Positions 25,682 through 33,225 are shown, counted from the stretch's first letter. The stretch: DNA of 45,842 nucleotides from Hyphomicrobiales bacterium (GCA_900470195.1 UEIJ01000039.1:1-45842); one strand, 5' to 3'. Notes: generated from the sequence alone by a model not told the origin. Numbers and translations: made by a program.

Positions 25682-26166
25682 GCCTTTCCTCGTCTTACAA
25701 TTTCCTTCTCAAGCTCGTCTCTCGTAGTCTCGAAATCCCGGTGCAGGATCGCGAAACCGCCTTCAAGCTTCCAAGCCGTGGTGTTTCGCTCGAAATCATC
25801 AATCAGGATGTCGCCACGGGAATGCATGAACAGCGGCTTGTTACGACCGCCCATCACCGGAAGAATGTGGCACCTGGTTGAAAGATGCTCTCTCACCCAT
25901 TCCCGCTTCTGTCGCGCCACGTGGGCATAGTTCGATTTCGGGCAGGCCGTGAGAATGATCGGATTAAGCCATGCAATCCGGTCGAAGAACTTCTTCGCAC
26001 CTGGGCACATCGGCATGTCGCGGAAGTATGACGGGTGAGCATTGATCGTCGCCCACATCTCGTCGTCTGCCATCCCACGGTGATCGATACCGAACAGAGC
26101 CGGGAAGTATGCGTCAAAGTCAGCCATGACGCCATCAAGGTCCAAGTATACATTTGGATGTCTCAT
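25672..26166 (-). CDS. 5'(3')-deoxyribonucleotidase-like HAD phosphatase
   Basis: 164 residues. Begins NVYLDLDGVMADFD, the HAD motif I with nucleophile Asp9 and acid/base Asp11. Motif II is around IILTACPKSN, and a motif III/IV-like end is ILIDDFERNTTAWKLEGG. The length and the FDAYFPALFG cap region fit the NT5C deoxyribonucleotidase group. It would dephosphorylate dNMPs and so tune the nucleotide pool during phage replication; such genes are frequent in phages. Overlaps neighbours by 4-10 nt. Confidence 0.82.
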   Translation of the reverse strand: MRHPNVYLDLDGVMADFDAYFPALFGIDHRGMADDEMWATINAHPSYFRDMPMCPGAKKFFDRIAWLNPIILTACPKSNYAHVARQKREWVREHLSTRCHILPVMGGRNKPLFMHSRGDILIDDFERNTTAWKLEGGFAILHRDFETTRDELEKEIVRRGKACM

Positions 26167-26471
26167 GCCGCCGCCCTCTTTCTCTCTACCTGGATGACCT
26201 TTCCATTCTTCCGTATCGGCTGGAGCGACGGGAATAGCTTCTCTGCCTCTGTACGGGCCGCTGACGCTGTTTCACCGCAGCGCAGGTATTCAGTGTTCAT
26301 ATAGGCGAGAAGGTGTTTCAGGGCCTCCTCTGTGGCTTCCAGCTTGGTTTGGAACACCTTGGGCTTGTCGCCTTTGTCCATGAGCGGGTTTGGCCTACCG
26401 TGCTGCGCAAAGCGAAGCATCACACGGTATCCGGTTGGAACTTGCTGGGTGTACGCTGCAAAGTGGTTCAT
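26163..26471 (-). CDS. Hypothetical phage protein between helicase and nucleotidase genes
   Basis: 102 residues (MNHFAAYTQQVPTGYRVMLRFAQHGRPNPLMDKGDKPKVFQTKLEATEEALKHLLAYMN...). Basic at the C-terminus (GKVIQVERKRAAA). The start overlaps the helicase stop by one base (TGATG), indicating coupling. No family recognised. Confidence 0.64.
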   Translation of the reverse strand: MNHFAAYTQQVPTGYRVMLRFAQHGRPNPLMDKGDKPKVFQTKLEATEEALKHLLAYMNTEYLRCGETASAARTEAEKLFPSLQPIRKNGKVIQVERKRAAA

Positions 26472-27901
26472 CAGAAGCCCATCCCCTCAAACGCTGCATC
26501 GGTCTCCTGGCGCATGGAGACGTATCGGGTGCATTCCTTTTCAAACCGCAACCGGCGGCGAATGGTACTGTCTCCAAAGCGAACCTTCAGCGCCCCGATT
26601 TCCGCTTGATCTCTCCATCCATCAAATCGGCGCTCGATCTCGTCTTTCTCCTTGTCATTCTTGGCTATGCGCAACTGGTCTTCCTTGTACTTGTCGGGCC
26701 GGTACAGATAGAGCAGCCCGTCAAAATCTTCCTTGGCCTGCTCGCCGCCGAACACGTCTGCCGATATTGGCCTAGGATTGTCTCGCTTCAGCCCAACGCT
26801 GCTTCTCTGGATGAGGCTGAACCATACACCGTTGATTTCCTCTGCCATGGCTTTACAGAACCCATTGACCTCAGAAGCGATACGGCCCTCGTGCGCTCTC
26901 GGATCGCGTGGTGCGACCTTGCGGACGTGATCAAGGAAAATCATCGGATAGCCGTCAGGAAAGCGTTTTCGGAACTGCCGGACATAACCGCCAAGCTGGG
27001 CAACACCTTCGGTTTTGCATTTTTTCACCTCTATACGAAGGCGAGAAATCTCCAACAAAGCCGTGTAATAGCGCTCCTTTTCCTTGTCGGTCAGGAGCTT
27101 TTGACGAATGCGTGGCACTTCTATGCCGGTACGCTGCGAGGCGATCTGTCTGAATATCTGTTCCGCTGACTGGTCGTAACTCAGGAAAAGGACCGGGTGG
27201 CCGTTGCGCGCCACATGATCCACGATCTGCAAGACAAGGCTTGTCTTACCCTCGCCCGACGATGAAAGCAGGCCGTAATAATTGGTCACTTCCAAGCTAC
27301 CATTCAGGACTTCTGTGATCTGGGGCAAAGGCATTTCAATGGAAGGCGATACTGCTCCAGATTTTTCTTCTTCCAGCATCCGCTCAACCGAAGCCTTAGC
27401 CGTCCCTGGCCCTTCTGCTTTCGGGCTTTCGGAGCGCAGGAGTGCAAGCTTTTCTTCTATCTCGGCAGCAATATCAGCCGCCGACTTGTCGGGTGATGGG
27501 TTGTAGGCTTGGTCCATCGCATCAAGGCTGATCGAAATGAGCTGCCGATCCTGAAACAGATCAACGATGCAGTGAGCGTAATCTACCGCGTTGACCACTG
27601 TAACCGCCTCGGTCGCCAGACGGACGGCATACTGAAATACCGTCATATCGTCTGAAACCTTGTCATCTGCCGGAATGAAGGGCTTGAGCGTAACCGGGTT
27701 TGCTTTCTTGCCGGTGGAAATCAGTGAGCCAATGGAGGCCCATAACGTGGCGTGGAGCTTCTCAAAGAAGTGCTCCGGCTTGAGAAAGTTAGAAACCGCG
27801 TCATAAGCCGCATTGTTGATGAACACCGCGCCGAGGATGGCCTGTTCAGCCTCGATATTGTGCGGGAGTGCTTTGCTCACGTTTGGCGCTTCGTAGCTCA
27901 T
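26471..27901 (-). CDS. Replicative DNA helicase, DnaB-like
   Basis: 476 residues. N-terminal DnaB domain at about 10-110 (LPHNIEAEQAILGAVFINNAAYDAVSNFLKPEHFFEKLHATLW). RecA-like core with Walker A SSSGEGKT near residues 213-220 and Walker B around YPMIFLDHV; a C-terminal segment QAKEDFDGLLYLYRP and EIGALKVRFGDSTI. It should unwind the phage origin as a hexamer. Its presence with an HTH replication-type gene suggests the phage brings its own helicase and borrows the host primase and polymerase. Confidence 0.92.
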   Translation of the reverse strand: MSYEAPNVSKALPHNIEAEQAILGAVFINNAAYDAVSNFLKPEHFFEKLHATLWASIGSLISTGKKANPVTLKPFIPADDKVSDDMTVFQYAVRLATEAVTVVNAVDYAHCIVDLFQDRQLISISLDAMDQAYNPSPDKSAADIAAEIEEKLALLRSESPKAEGPGTAKASVERMLEEEKSGAVSPSIEMPLPQITEVLNGSLEVTNYYGLLSSSGEGKTSLVLQIVDHVARNGHPVLFLSYDQSAEQIFRQIASQRTGIEVPRIRQKLLTDKEKERYYTALLEISRLRIEVKKCKTEGVAQLGGYVRQFRKRFPDGYPMIFLDHVRKVAPRDPRAHEGRIASEVNGFCKAMAEEINGVWFSLIQRSSVGLKRDNPRPISADVFGGEQAKEDFDGLLYLYRPDKYKEDQLRIAKNDKEKDEIERRFDGWRDQAEIGALKVRFGDSTIRRRLRFEKECTRYVSMRQETDAAFEGMGF

Positions 27902-28452
27902 GCCGCCCTCATCTGAAGCATCTTGTATTGCTGGGAAGCTGTGGCAGCGAAGGCAATCCCGACCGCTTCGGCGGCGTCATGCTTCTTCACCGGGATTTTC
28001 AGCATTTGGCAGCGTTCCATTGCGGCTTTCTTCCAGTCCTTGCTTGCGAAGCCGGGTTTGCGGCCATAGCCAAGGAACTGTGATCGCCACGTAGCGGAAG
28101 GAATGGTCAGCCACGGTATGCGATAGGCCGAAATGATCGCCACAGCAGCACCGGACAGGCTGGAGAGTTGCAAGGCGTTCGGATTGATCGTCTGCTCTTC
28201 CTTCTCGCCCGCCATGTCATTGCGCTTCTTCTTGAAGGTGACGACATTGCGCATGGGCTGCTCGATAGCCACAAAGTCAGGCCGTTCCGCCTTCAGCATC
28301 GCAACCAGTTGGAGACCGATAGACGATGCCTTCTCCTCGGCATTCTCGCCGGTTGCCGTGATGATCCCGGTGCGGATCGTGCTCATTGGCGCGCTAGGAT
28401 CGTACCAAGCGAAGCCGGTAGTGGTCGCGATGTCCATTCCGAGGATCAGCAT
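27898..28452 (-). CDS. RuvC-like Holliday junction resolvase
   Basis: 184 residues. RNase H fold acidic residues: ILGMDIATTTGFAWYD (Asp7), FVAIEQPMRN (Glu near residue 62) and KKHDAAEAVGIAFAA near the end. This matches phage RuvC-family crossover junction endonucleases. It resolves branched DNA before packaging. Overlaps the helicase start in ATGA. Confidence 0.85.
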   Translation of the reverse strand: MLILGMDIATTTGFAWYDPSAPMSTIRTGIITATGENAEEKASSIGLQLVAMLKAERPDFVAIEQPMRNVVTFKKKRNDMAGEKEEQTINPNALQLSSLSGAAVAIISAYRIPWLTIPSATWRSQFLGYGRKPGFASKDWKKAAMERCQMLKIPVKKHDAAEAVGIAFAATASQQYKMLQMRAA

Positions 28453-28554
28453 TCAATACCTCCCCATAACGCAGGCTACCGGGGCGAAAATCCAAGCCAG
28501 AGCTAAAAGCACACAGCCGGTGACGATGAGGGCGTTTCCGATACGTTGGCTCAT
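28453..28554 (-). CDS. 33-residue membrane peptide
   Basis: MSQRIGNALIVTGCVLLALA... with one membrane-spanning stretch (about residues 8-26). The start overlaps the upstream stop in ATGA, and its stop is immediately followed by the RuvC-like ATG. This tight fit, plus the hydrophobic segment, supports a real micro-gene. Function unknown. Confidence 0.55.
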   Translation of the reverse strand: MSQRIGNALIVTGCVLLALAWIFAPVACVMGRY

Positions 28555-29006
28555 GCTGCCCTCCGCATGTCTAGCGCGCTGCGACCCGGTAGCGGATCAC
28601 CCATGATCCTTGCTGTTTTGGATCGGGTATCGTCTGGGATGGACTGGCGCATAAGAGCTTCGTGCTCTTTCGAAATGCTGGGGGCAGTCCTTTCCTGCTT
28701 TCGCAAAAGGCTGGTGGTGTTGTAGCAGCGTGTGGCGATGGACGCCTTGCTGCGACCGGGAAGGAGACCAGTCTTGAATATCTTGCCCGGTGATAGTCCT
28801 TCCTTTCGATGCAGGCGCTCGATAATCTCCAGTTCTTCATCAGACCAAGGTAAGGAGAATTTGCCCGTATTGAGGCCATTCCGACGAATGACATCCTGAA
28901 GCTTCTTGCTCCCGATCTTCAACTCATGGCGGATTTCGTCTTGGTTCACGCCGTCCTTGACCATCTGGACGATCTTGGCTTCGAGTTCCTTATCTTCACG
29001 AGACAT
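28551..29006 (-). CDS. DNA-binding protein with GcrA/Myb-like helices
   Basis: 151 residues. N-terminal helix-turn-helix (AKIVQMVKDGVNQDEIRHELKIGSKKLQDVIRR), followed by FSLPWSDEELEIIERLHRKEGLSPGKIFKTGLLPGRSKASIATRCYN, a SANT/Myb- or GcrA-like module. It probably regulates early or middle phage transcription. The start overlaps the LexA-like gene in TAATG. Confidence 0.68.
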   Translation of the reverse strand: MSREDKELEAKIVQMVKDGVNQDEIRHELKIGSKKLQDVIRRNGLNTGKFSLPWSDEELEIIERLHRKEGLSPGKIFKTGLLPGRSKASIATRCYNTTSLLRKQERTAPSISKEHEALMRQSIPDDTRSKTARIMGDPLPGRSALDMRRAA

Positions 29007-29329
29007 TATGCAGCCTCCTGTAGATACCGCGCTGCTTCCAGAACGTGCTCATGGTCCGATACCTGAGTACCGTCGAGGGCTGAGAGGACACGGCGAAGGT
29101 GATAGTCGGCGTTGAAGGCTGGCTTCAGAGCGATGCTCCGGCGTATACCGGGGCGTCTGACGATCAAGTCTCGCTCTTCAAGCCCTTCAATGATGCGATG
29201 GACACCAGACTTGGAATGCAAGCCAAGCGCCTCCTGGATTTCCTCATACGAAGGGCCGTAGCCCTTCTCATCGATGAATGAACGGATGAAATCATATGCC
29301 TGTTTCTGGCGTGGGGTCATGGAGAGCAT
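29006..29329 (-). CDS. LexA-type winged-helix protein lacking the protease domain
   Basis: 107 residues. MTPRQKQAYDFIRSFIDEKGYGPSYEEIQEALGLHSKSGVHRIIEGLEERDLIVRRPGIRRSIAL is very close to the LexA N-terminal DNA-binding domain. The S24 protease half is absent; the ~40-residue tail is unrelated. It could bind SOS-type operators without being cleavable, keeping those promoters off. The start overlaps the ACP stop in TAATG. Confidence 0.8.
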   Translation of the reverse strand: MLSMTPRQKQAYDFIRSFIDEKGYGPSYEEIQEALGLHSKSGVHRIIEGLEERDLIVRRPGIRRSIALKPAFNADYHLRRVLSALDGTQVSDHEHVLEAARYLQEAA

Positions 29330-29574
29330 TAGGCCGCCTCCCTGACCATTCGTTCAACTGCCGTCACTGCATCCGATACCGTGACGATCAATTCTGCTTC
29401 ATCGTCGCAAATCTCGATGTTGAACTCGTCTTCAATAACAATGACCAGTTCGACCAAATCAAGACTGTCACAACCCAAGTCACCTATGAAGGTGCTGTCA
29501 GGAGTGACAGCGTCTGCCTCCACACCGAGAAGCTCAACAAGGATGTTGCGGATACGCTCGAATACTGTCGCCAT
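29329..29574 (-). CDS. Acyl carrier protein
   Basis: 81 residues ([44 protein letters not shown]...). All features of an ACP: length ~80, strongly acidic, and the phosphopantetheine attachment motif D-S-L-D-L with Ser37. Starts at ATG 29574 in TGATG with the preceding stop, within an early phage operon between a LexA-like regulator and a hypothetical gene. The attachment serine is kept, so it should be loaded by the host holo-ACP synthase. Why a phage carries it is unclear: it might capture acyl groups, modify a surface lipid, or bind ACP partners. Confidence 0.88.
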   Translation of the reverse strand: MATVFERIRNILVELLGVEADAVTPDSTFIGDLGCDSLDLVELVIVIEDEFNIEICDDEAELIVTVSDAVTAVERMVREAA

Positions 29575-30101
29575 CACGCGGCCTCCACGTCAGGGAAGTC
29601 GGGGTCAGCGGTTTCTTCCTCGGCCTCGGAATTGATCTTTTCCATCGCGTTCTTGAGGTTGTCGCGCATGATCGCCTGACCGCGATGCCACCCACGAAGC
29701 CATGCCTGATCCTCGTCAGAACCCTTGTCATAGCTGCTTTCCGGGTCTTTACCGGCTAGACCTGCAAGCTCGCCCTCGCCTTCGATGCGCTCAATAGCTG
29801 GCGCACGGTCGCGGAGTAGATCGGACTGGAAACCCGGCGTCAGGTTCAACCAAGAAAGAACCTCGCCATGCGCAAGGAAGCGGTCAGTCACGGTAGCCTT
29901 GTCGTCGGCGTTGATCGCCTTGATTGCATAGTCCAGATCGCCCAGAACGATACCGTCAGCCTGCGCTACCTTGCCGTCAGCTTTCTTGGCCGCATTGATC
30001 TCGGCAGCCTTGCTGATGTGAGACATACGCTTGCGCAGGTGATGGAAGAAAAGCGCCTTGCGTTCATTCTCGGTAAGCTGCGAATTATGTCCTGCATTCA
30101 T
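29574..30101 (-). CDS. Hypothetical phage protein with RMF-like motif
   Basis: 175 residues. Starts [63 protein letters not shown]. Near residues 130-145, [20 protein letters not shown] resembles the ribosome modulation factor signature (W-L-x-G-W-x-x-G). The C-terminus is very acidic ([17 protein letters not shown]). The N-terminal block is shared by many phage proteins of Hyphomicrobiales. A ribosome-binding role is only a possibility. Confidence 0.62.
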   Translation of the reverse strand: MNAGHNSQLTENERKALFFHHLRKRMSHISKAAEINAAKKADGKVAQADGIVLGDLDYAIKAINADDKATVTDRFLAHGEVLSWLNLTPGFQSDLLRDRAPAIERIEGEGELAGLAGKDPESSYDKGSDEDQAWLRGWHRGQAIMRDNLKNAMEKINSEAEEETADPDFPDVEAA

Positions 30102-30223
30102 TTCACTTCTCCCGGTGCTGGAATGTTGAACTCTTCTTCAAGGGTCGGCCAATCGGCTAACTCCGGGCAGACGCGATCCGCTAGGTGATCGGCCTTATCT
30201 CGAAGCGTAGCGGCGAGACGCAT
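30098..30223 (-). CDS. Small phage protein overlapping its neighbour
   Basis: 41 residues (MRLAATLRDKADHLADRVCP, then [21 protein letters not shown]). ATG 30223 has GGAG 4 nt upstream and lies 29 nt inside the preceding gene in another frame; the stop overlaps the next start in ATGA. A 128-residue extension exists but reads antisense-like basic sequence over a real gene and was rejected. Confidence 0.5.
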   Translation of the reverse strand: MRLAATLRDKADHLADRVCPELADWPTLEEEFNIPAPGEVK

Positions 30224-30716
30224 TCGTCTCCGCAGCGATAGCCACCTGAGCAATGCGAGCGGTTTTGGCTTTAAACGCCTTCGTGCGCTTGCATTCCTCT
30301 TCGAGTTCCGCCTGAAGGCAAGCAGAACCCGCTCCCATGTCCGGCTGGACAGGCTCGTAATAAGTCTCATGGTTTGCTCGTAGATTTTGGCGCTCCGCAT
30401 AGTAGCGGGCGGCTGCTTCTTCATTGCGCTGGCACATGTCGTTGTATGCCAACATGAGCGCCCGGTAGGCCGAACCGGCCACATCGGTCATTTCCTCGTA
30501 ACGGTAGCGCAAGCGCTTGAGGTAACTCTCTGAAACACCAGTACGCTTTGCTACGCGGTAACGTGCGGCCTCGCGGGTGTCGCCAAGGCCCTTGTACTCG
30601 GCTTTTTGCAGCTCTTCGGCCCAGTAACGGGCGTCATCTATGGCTGTAAAACCCATGCTCATTTTGTTGTCCTCGGAAACTGTTTTTCCGTACGCGGAAA
30701 TTCTTTGTTCAGACAT
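30195..30716 (-). CDS. Phage DNA-binding-like protein
   Basis: 173 residues. ATG 30716 has GGAG 7 nt upstream. Residues ~45-75 (GDTREAARYRVAKRTGVSESYLKRLRYRYEEM) look like a helix-turn-helix; the remainder is helical and Ala/Arg-rich (NEEAAARYYAERQNLRANHETYY). The start region overlaps CGGAAA half-sites. Probably a regulator or a structural DNA-associated protein. No family recognised. Confidence 0.62.
   Translation of the reverse strand: MSEQRISAYGKTVSEDNKMSMGFTAIDDARYWAEELQKAEYKGLGDTREAARYRVAKRTGVSESYLKRLRYRYEEMTDVAGSAYRALMLAYNDMCQRNEEAAARYYAERQNLRANHETYYEPVQPDMGAGSACLQAELEEECKRTKAFKAKTARIAQVAIAAETNASRRYASR
30674..30700. repeat. Three alternating CGGAAA half-sites
   Basis: CGGAAA (30674-30679), TTTCCG (30685-30690) and CGGAAA (30695-30700) alternate in orientation with centres 10-11 bp apart, i.e. 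one helical turn. TTTCCG-TACG-CGGAAA forms a 16-bp dyad. They lie in the first codons of the gene starting at 30716. They might be an operator for a phage regulator; no factor is identified. Confidence 0.35.
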
Positions 30717-30861
30717 GCAATCTCTCCACGACTAAGTTGAAGCCGTGGAAAGCAGCCGGTCAGAACGACCGATGCATGTCGAAGGGAAGACTGAGATGAA
30801 GATGAAACGGACAGCCCGGAAAGCCTGGAAAACTGATACGGGCGTCCAACTCGTCTTGTAC

Positions 30862-31053
30862 TCATGGCCGGAGGCTCCTACTGAACCCACGGCAAACGCC
30901 AGCCGCAGCCGCAATCATCACGCAAAGCGGCCAGCCTATTACGAGAACCCATTTGATCCATTTCGGTGATCGGCTGGGTGGAGAGAATTCTAGAACCGCG
31001 CAGGAAATGAAGCCCGCGACGTAAAGCCAAGCGATGATCCAGTTACTGTTCAC
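30862..31053 (-). CDS. Small two-pass membrane protein
   Basis: 63 residues from a GTG at 31053 (MNSNWIIAWLYVAGFISCAV..., then KWIKWVLVIGWPLCVMIAAA). Two hydrophobic segments separated by a basic loop. GAGG lies 9 nt ahead of the GTG. A plus-strand ORF overlaps it in antisense and cannot both be real; hydrophobicity pattern and operon direction favour this one. Confidence 0.5.
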   Translation of the reverse strand: MNSNWIIAWLYVAGFISCAVLEFSPPSRSPKWIKWVLVIGWPLCVMIAAAAGVCRGFSRSLRP

Positions 31054-31081
31054 GGTTCAAAACCTCACGGTTGAATTGGTT

Positions 31082-31165
31082 GCCCGACGCTCCGCAGGGA
31101 GTGCTCAAAGCGTCGGGCGGTTGCTCACCGGGTCAGGCGGTGGAGGCTTGGGAAACCCGGTGGGC
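31082..31165. repeat. Two adjacent strong hairpins in an untranslated spacer
   Basis: GCCCGACGCT/AGCGTCGGGC (31082-31091/31109-31118) and GCTCACCGGGT/ACCCGGTGGGC (31123-31133/31155-31165, one mismatch) fill the 114-bp gap between two minus-strand genes. No T run follows, so this is not a classical terminator. It may be an mRNA processing or stability element or a small structured RNA. Confidence 0.5.
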
Positions 31166-31167
31166 AA

Positions 31168-31638
31168 TCAGTGAATAAATGAACGCCATTCAGCCGGAAC
31201 GCGGTTGACGTTCTGACGTGCTGCCTGTCGCTGTTTCTTGGAAAAGGACCGGATTTGTTTCTCAAGCTGATCGAGAGTGCCGATCTTTCCTTTGAAGTGA
31301 TCCGGCCAGAGAATGGCCGCAACCTTCCAGAAATCCTGTATCGTTTTCAGCTTCGAAGCTTTGACGCCGCGAGAGCCGATGAATGCCTTGAGAGCTTCGC
31401 TTGCCTGCACACCTGTACGATGCAGGCCCTGAGCGAGTATTTGCTCCATGCCTTGCAAGAGCTTCTGTCCGTCGCGATTTCCGCGCTCGAAACGAACCCC
31501 TTCCTTTTCCAAAACATCACCCGGAATTCGATCTCCGAGGATCACTGCGAACCAGAAATCATTCATCTCTGGATCGCTGAGATTTACCCTCATGCCTTTG
31601 AGGTATGCGGCGCAGCGTGGGTATTCGTGGATGCTCAT
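31168..31638 (-). CDS. Hypothetical phage protein downstream of cro-like gene
   Basis: 156 residues (MSIHEYPRCAAYLKGMRVNLSDPEMNDFWFAVILGDRIPGDVLEKEGVRFERGNRDGQKLLQGMEQILAQGL...). Basic C-terminal helix (EKQIRSFSKKQRQAARQNVNRVPAEWRSF). The start overlaps the Cro-like stop in ATGA, so it belongs to the immediate-early minus-strand operon, where anti-repressors or replication regulators often sit. No family recognised. Confidence 0.62.
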   Translation of the reverse strand: MSIHEYPRCAAYLKGMRVNLSDPEMNDFWFAVILGDRIPGDVLEKEGVRFERGNRDGQKLLQGMEQILAQGLHRTGVQASEALKAFIGSRGVKASKLKTIQDFWKVAAILWPDHFKGKIGTLDQLEKQIRSFSKKQRQAARQNVNRVPAEWRSFIH

Positions 31639-31835
31639 GACGCAACCTTCTCCGACATGAAGTCATCAGCCGTTACCGCGCCACCAGTTGCCTGTTTGAT
31701 GGCCTGCATGAGTTCCAAGCGAGGCGAGCGTTCGCCGCGCAGAAGACGAGTGATCGTCGAAGGCGCTACGCCGATCTCAGTGGCGAAAGCAGTTGGCTTA
31801 ATGCCGTTCTCGGTGAGGTACGTTTCCAGTTTCAT
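31635..31835 (-). CDS. Cro-like XRE-family regulator
   Basis: 66 residues (MKLETYLTENGIKPTAFATEIGVAPSTITRLLRGERSPRLELMQAIKQATGG...), a minimal helix-turn-helix of the XRE/Cro kind. The ATG at 31841 six bases upstream is an equally possible start. It is divergent from the S24 repressor and both flank the TTGCCA/TGGCAA operators, the classic immunity-region arrangement. No clear Shine-Dalgarno motif, so the mRNA may be short-leadered. Confidence 0.82.
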   Translation of the reverse strand: MKLETYLTENGIKPTAFATEIGVAPSTITRLLRGERSPRLELMQAIKQATGGAVTADDFMSEKVAS

Positions 31836-31844
31836 GATCATGTT

Positions 31845-31932
31845 TTGCCACATGGCAATAACTTTGTCAATTGGCAATTACCAACTGGCTCTGGATATTT
31901 TTTGCGGATTGGCAAATAAGGTCACATGGCAA
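31845..31932. promoter_or_regulatory. Left operator cluster of the lysogeny switch
   Basis: Copies of TTGCCA-NN-TGGCAA: TTGCCACATGGCAA at 31845-31858 (full match), TTGTCAATTGGCAA at 31864-31877 (one mismatch), TTGCGGATTGGCAA at 31902-31915 (two mismatches) and a half-site CATGGCAA at 31925-31932 containing the repressor ATG. Centres of the first two are 19 bp apart. They occupy the whole 90-bp intergenic region between cro-like and repressor genes, so the repressor can control its own gene and cro. Confidence 0.78.
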
Positions 31933-32630
31933 ATCGACTGAAAGAAATTCTCGCAAAGCGGGACATGATCTTGGATGATCTCTCCGACCTTACGGGGATT
32001 TCATCTGCGCAACTGTCGCGTATTCAGTCGGGGGCTAGAGGCCTTAGCCTGGAAAACGCTGTGAAGATTGCTCGCGCTCTTGGGATAGAAATTCAGGAGT
32101 TCACAGACGAGTTTGATCCTGAAGACCTCGCAGTCATCCCGTCTAATTTTCTAGACAACATGGCGAAGCGCAGAGCGAAGCCTGATCGTGACGAACCCAT
32201 TATCCCTAACCTGACAATCCCTGCCGGAATGGGGCCAGGATTTGCTCTGAGTGTTATGCTGGATGAGCACGGACAGGTGCGAGACCCTGAATATACCGAT
32301 GGCGGATGGGGTCTTCCTGATGCGGTAAAATCAGGCTTCAGAAGCTTCGGGAAAATCTATTCGTTGCCGGTGCGCGGCGATAGTATGCACCCGACCCTGC
32401 CCGGCGGGTCGTTCGTTTTCGTGGATACCAGCCACACATTCCCGGATATCGATGATATTTATGCGATCAACGATGGAGACGGGCTGAAGATCAAACGTCT
32501 AAAGCTGGTACCGAAAACCGATAAAATTCTGATCATTTCGGATAACGAGCGATACCCTACGGATGAGGTGCATCGCTCTGATGTTATTGTCTATGGTCGT
32601 GTAGTAGCGTGGTTTCAGTGGCGGCATTAG
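31926..32630 (+). CDS. CI/LexA-like phage repressor with S24 peptidase domain
   Basis: 234 residues. Residues ~1-60 form an XRE helix-turn-helix (LDDLSDLTGISSAQLSRIQSGARGLSLENAVKIARALG). The C-terminal self-cleavage domain has nucleophile Ser153 in PVRGDSMHPTLPGG and the general-base Lys in GLKIKRLKLV (about residue 190). An Ala-Gly pair at 100-101 (LTIPAGMGPG) is a plausible cleavage site. It keeps the prophage silent, with RecA-stimulated self-cleavage giving induction after DNA damage. Preceded by AAGG 4 nt from ATG. The 3' end overlaps the convergent gene by 4 bp. Confidence 0.92.
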   Translation: MANRLKEILAKRDMILDDLSDLTGISSAQLSRIQSGARGLSLENAVKIARALGIEIQEFTDEFDPEDLAVIPSNFLDNMAKRRAKPDRDEPIIPNLTIPAGMGPGFALSVMLDEHGQVRDPEYTDGGWGLPDAVKSGFRSFGKIYSLPVRGDSMHPTLPGGSFVFVDTSHTFPDIDDIYAINDGDGLKIKRLKLVPKTDKILIISDNERYPTDEVHRSDVIVYGRVVAWFQWRH

Positions 32631-33106
32631 CCGTCCTTCTTTAGATTTGGCCACCTTGATTTCGCCTCGAACATTCGTTCGTCCACGTTTGAATGACCTG
32701 CAAGCTCTTCCCTGTCCGGTATCCTTGAACCAAAAAATGCTAGGACGTCTGGAAACTCCCACAAAATATCTGCCCGATCGGCGCTAATGACAGCCGAGAC
32801 AACCTTTCGAAGCAGCTTAACTGGATCGATATCCAATTCTCCTTCGCAATCCATTGGCGCGCCATCGATCAAGTGAGGCTCGCTGTTGTTCACCATGCGC
32901 TCTAACTGCTGCATGGAATATCGCGTAACATCGCCGCAATCGTCCAAGGCCGGATCATATGGATAACCGTGCTTGACGATCTGCTTCCTCCAGCCTTTCG
33001 GGGCAGGCCAAGGAACTCCCCATTCCGCCAGTTGCGCTCGCTTCCATCCGCCCGCCGGAGTTCTCTTTGCGTCGATTTCTTCGTTCGTGATAGGTGTCTT
33101 TTCCAT
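32627..33106 (-). CDS. Hypothetical phage immunity-region protein
   Basis: 159 residues. N-terminal block PAGGWKRAQLAEWGVPWPAPKGWRKQIVKHG has the aromatic/basic pattern of short DNA-binding phage modules. The rest is acidic (DCEGELDIDPVKLLRKVVSAVISADRADILWEFPDVLAFFG). Convergent with the repressor. A TATTAT box lies 7 nt before the ATG with no close Shine-Dalgarno motif, so a leaderless message is possible. No family recognised. Confidence 0.62.
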   Translation of the reverse strand: MEKTPITNEEIDAKRTPAGGWKRAQLAEWGVPWPAPKGWRKQIVKHGYPYDPALDDCGDVTRYSMQQLERMVNNSEPHLIDGAPMDCEGELDIDPVKLLRKVVSAVISADRADILWEFPDVLAFFGSRIPDREELAGHSNVDERMFEAKSRWPNLKKDG

Positions 33107-33158
33107 GGTGTATATAATACTCCCTTTCAGAGCATGATAAGATAAATATAAACCTTAA

Positions 33159-33225
33159 CGTTATTCAGCTTTCCGTTATTCATATGCAATGGTTGCACTT
33201 ATATAACTGCAATGGTTGCACTTAT
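33159..33225. repeat. Iteron-like direct repeats
   Basis: An 18-bp direct repeat TGCAATGGTTGCACTTAT occurs at 33185-33202 and 33208-33225 (period 23 bp). Each copy contains the dyad TGCAA-TGG-TTGCA. CGTTATTCA occurs at 33159-33167 and 33174-33182. The stretch is AT-rich and overlaps the end of the HTH replication-type gene. It could be a replication origin with initiator sites or an operator for another regulator. Confidence 0.5.

Noticed and set aside
30745..30969. Plus-strand ORF with a fair ribosome site at an internal ATG
   Set aside because: Antisense to a two-helix membrane protein that fits the operon direction; evidence is weak on both sides, so only the minus reading was listed.
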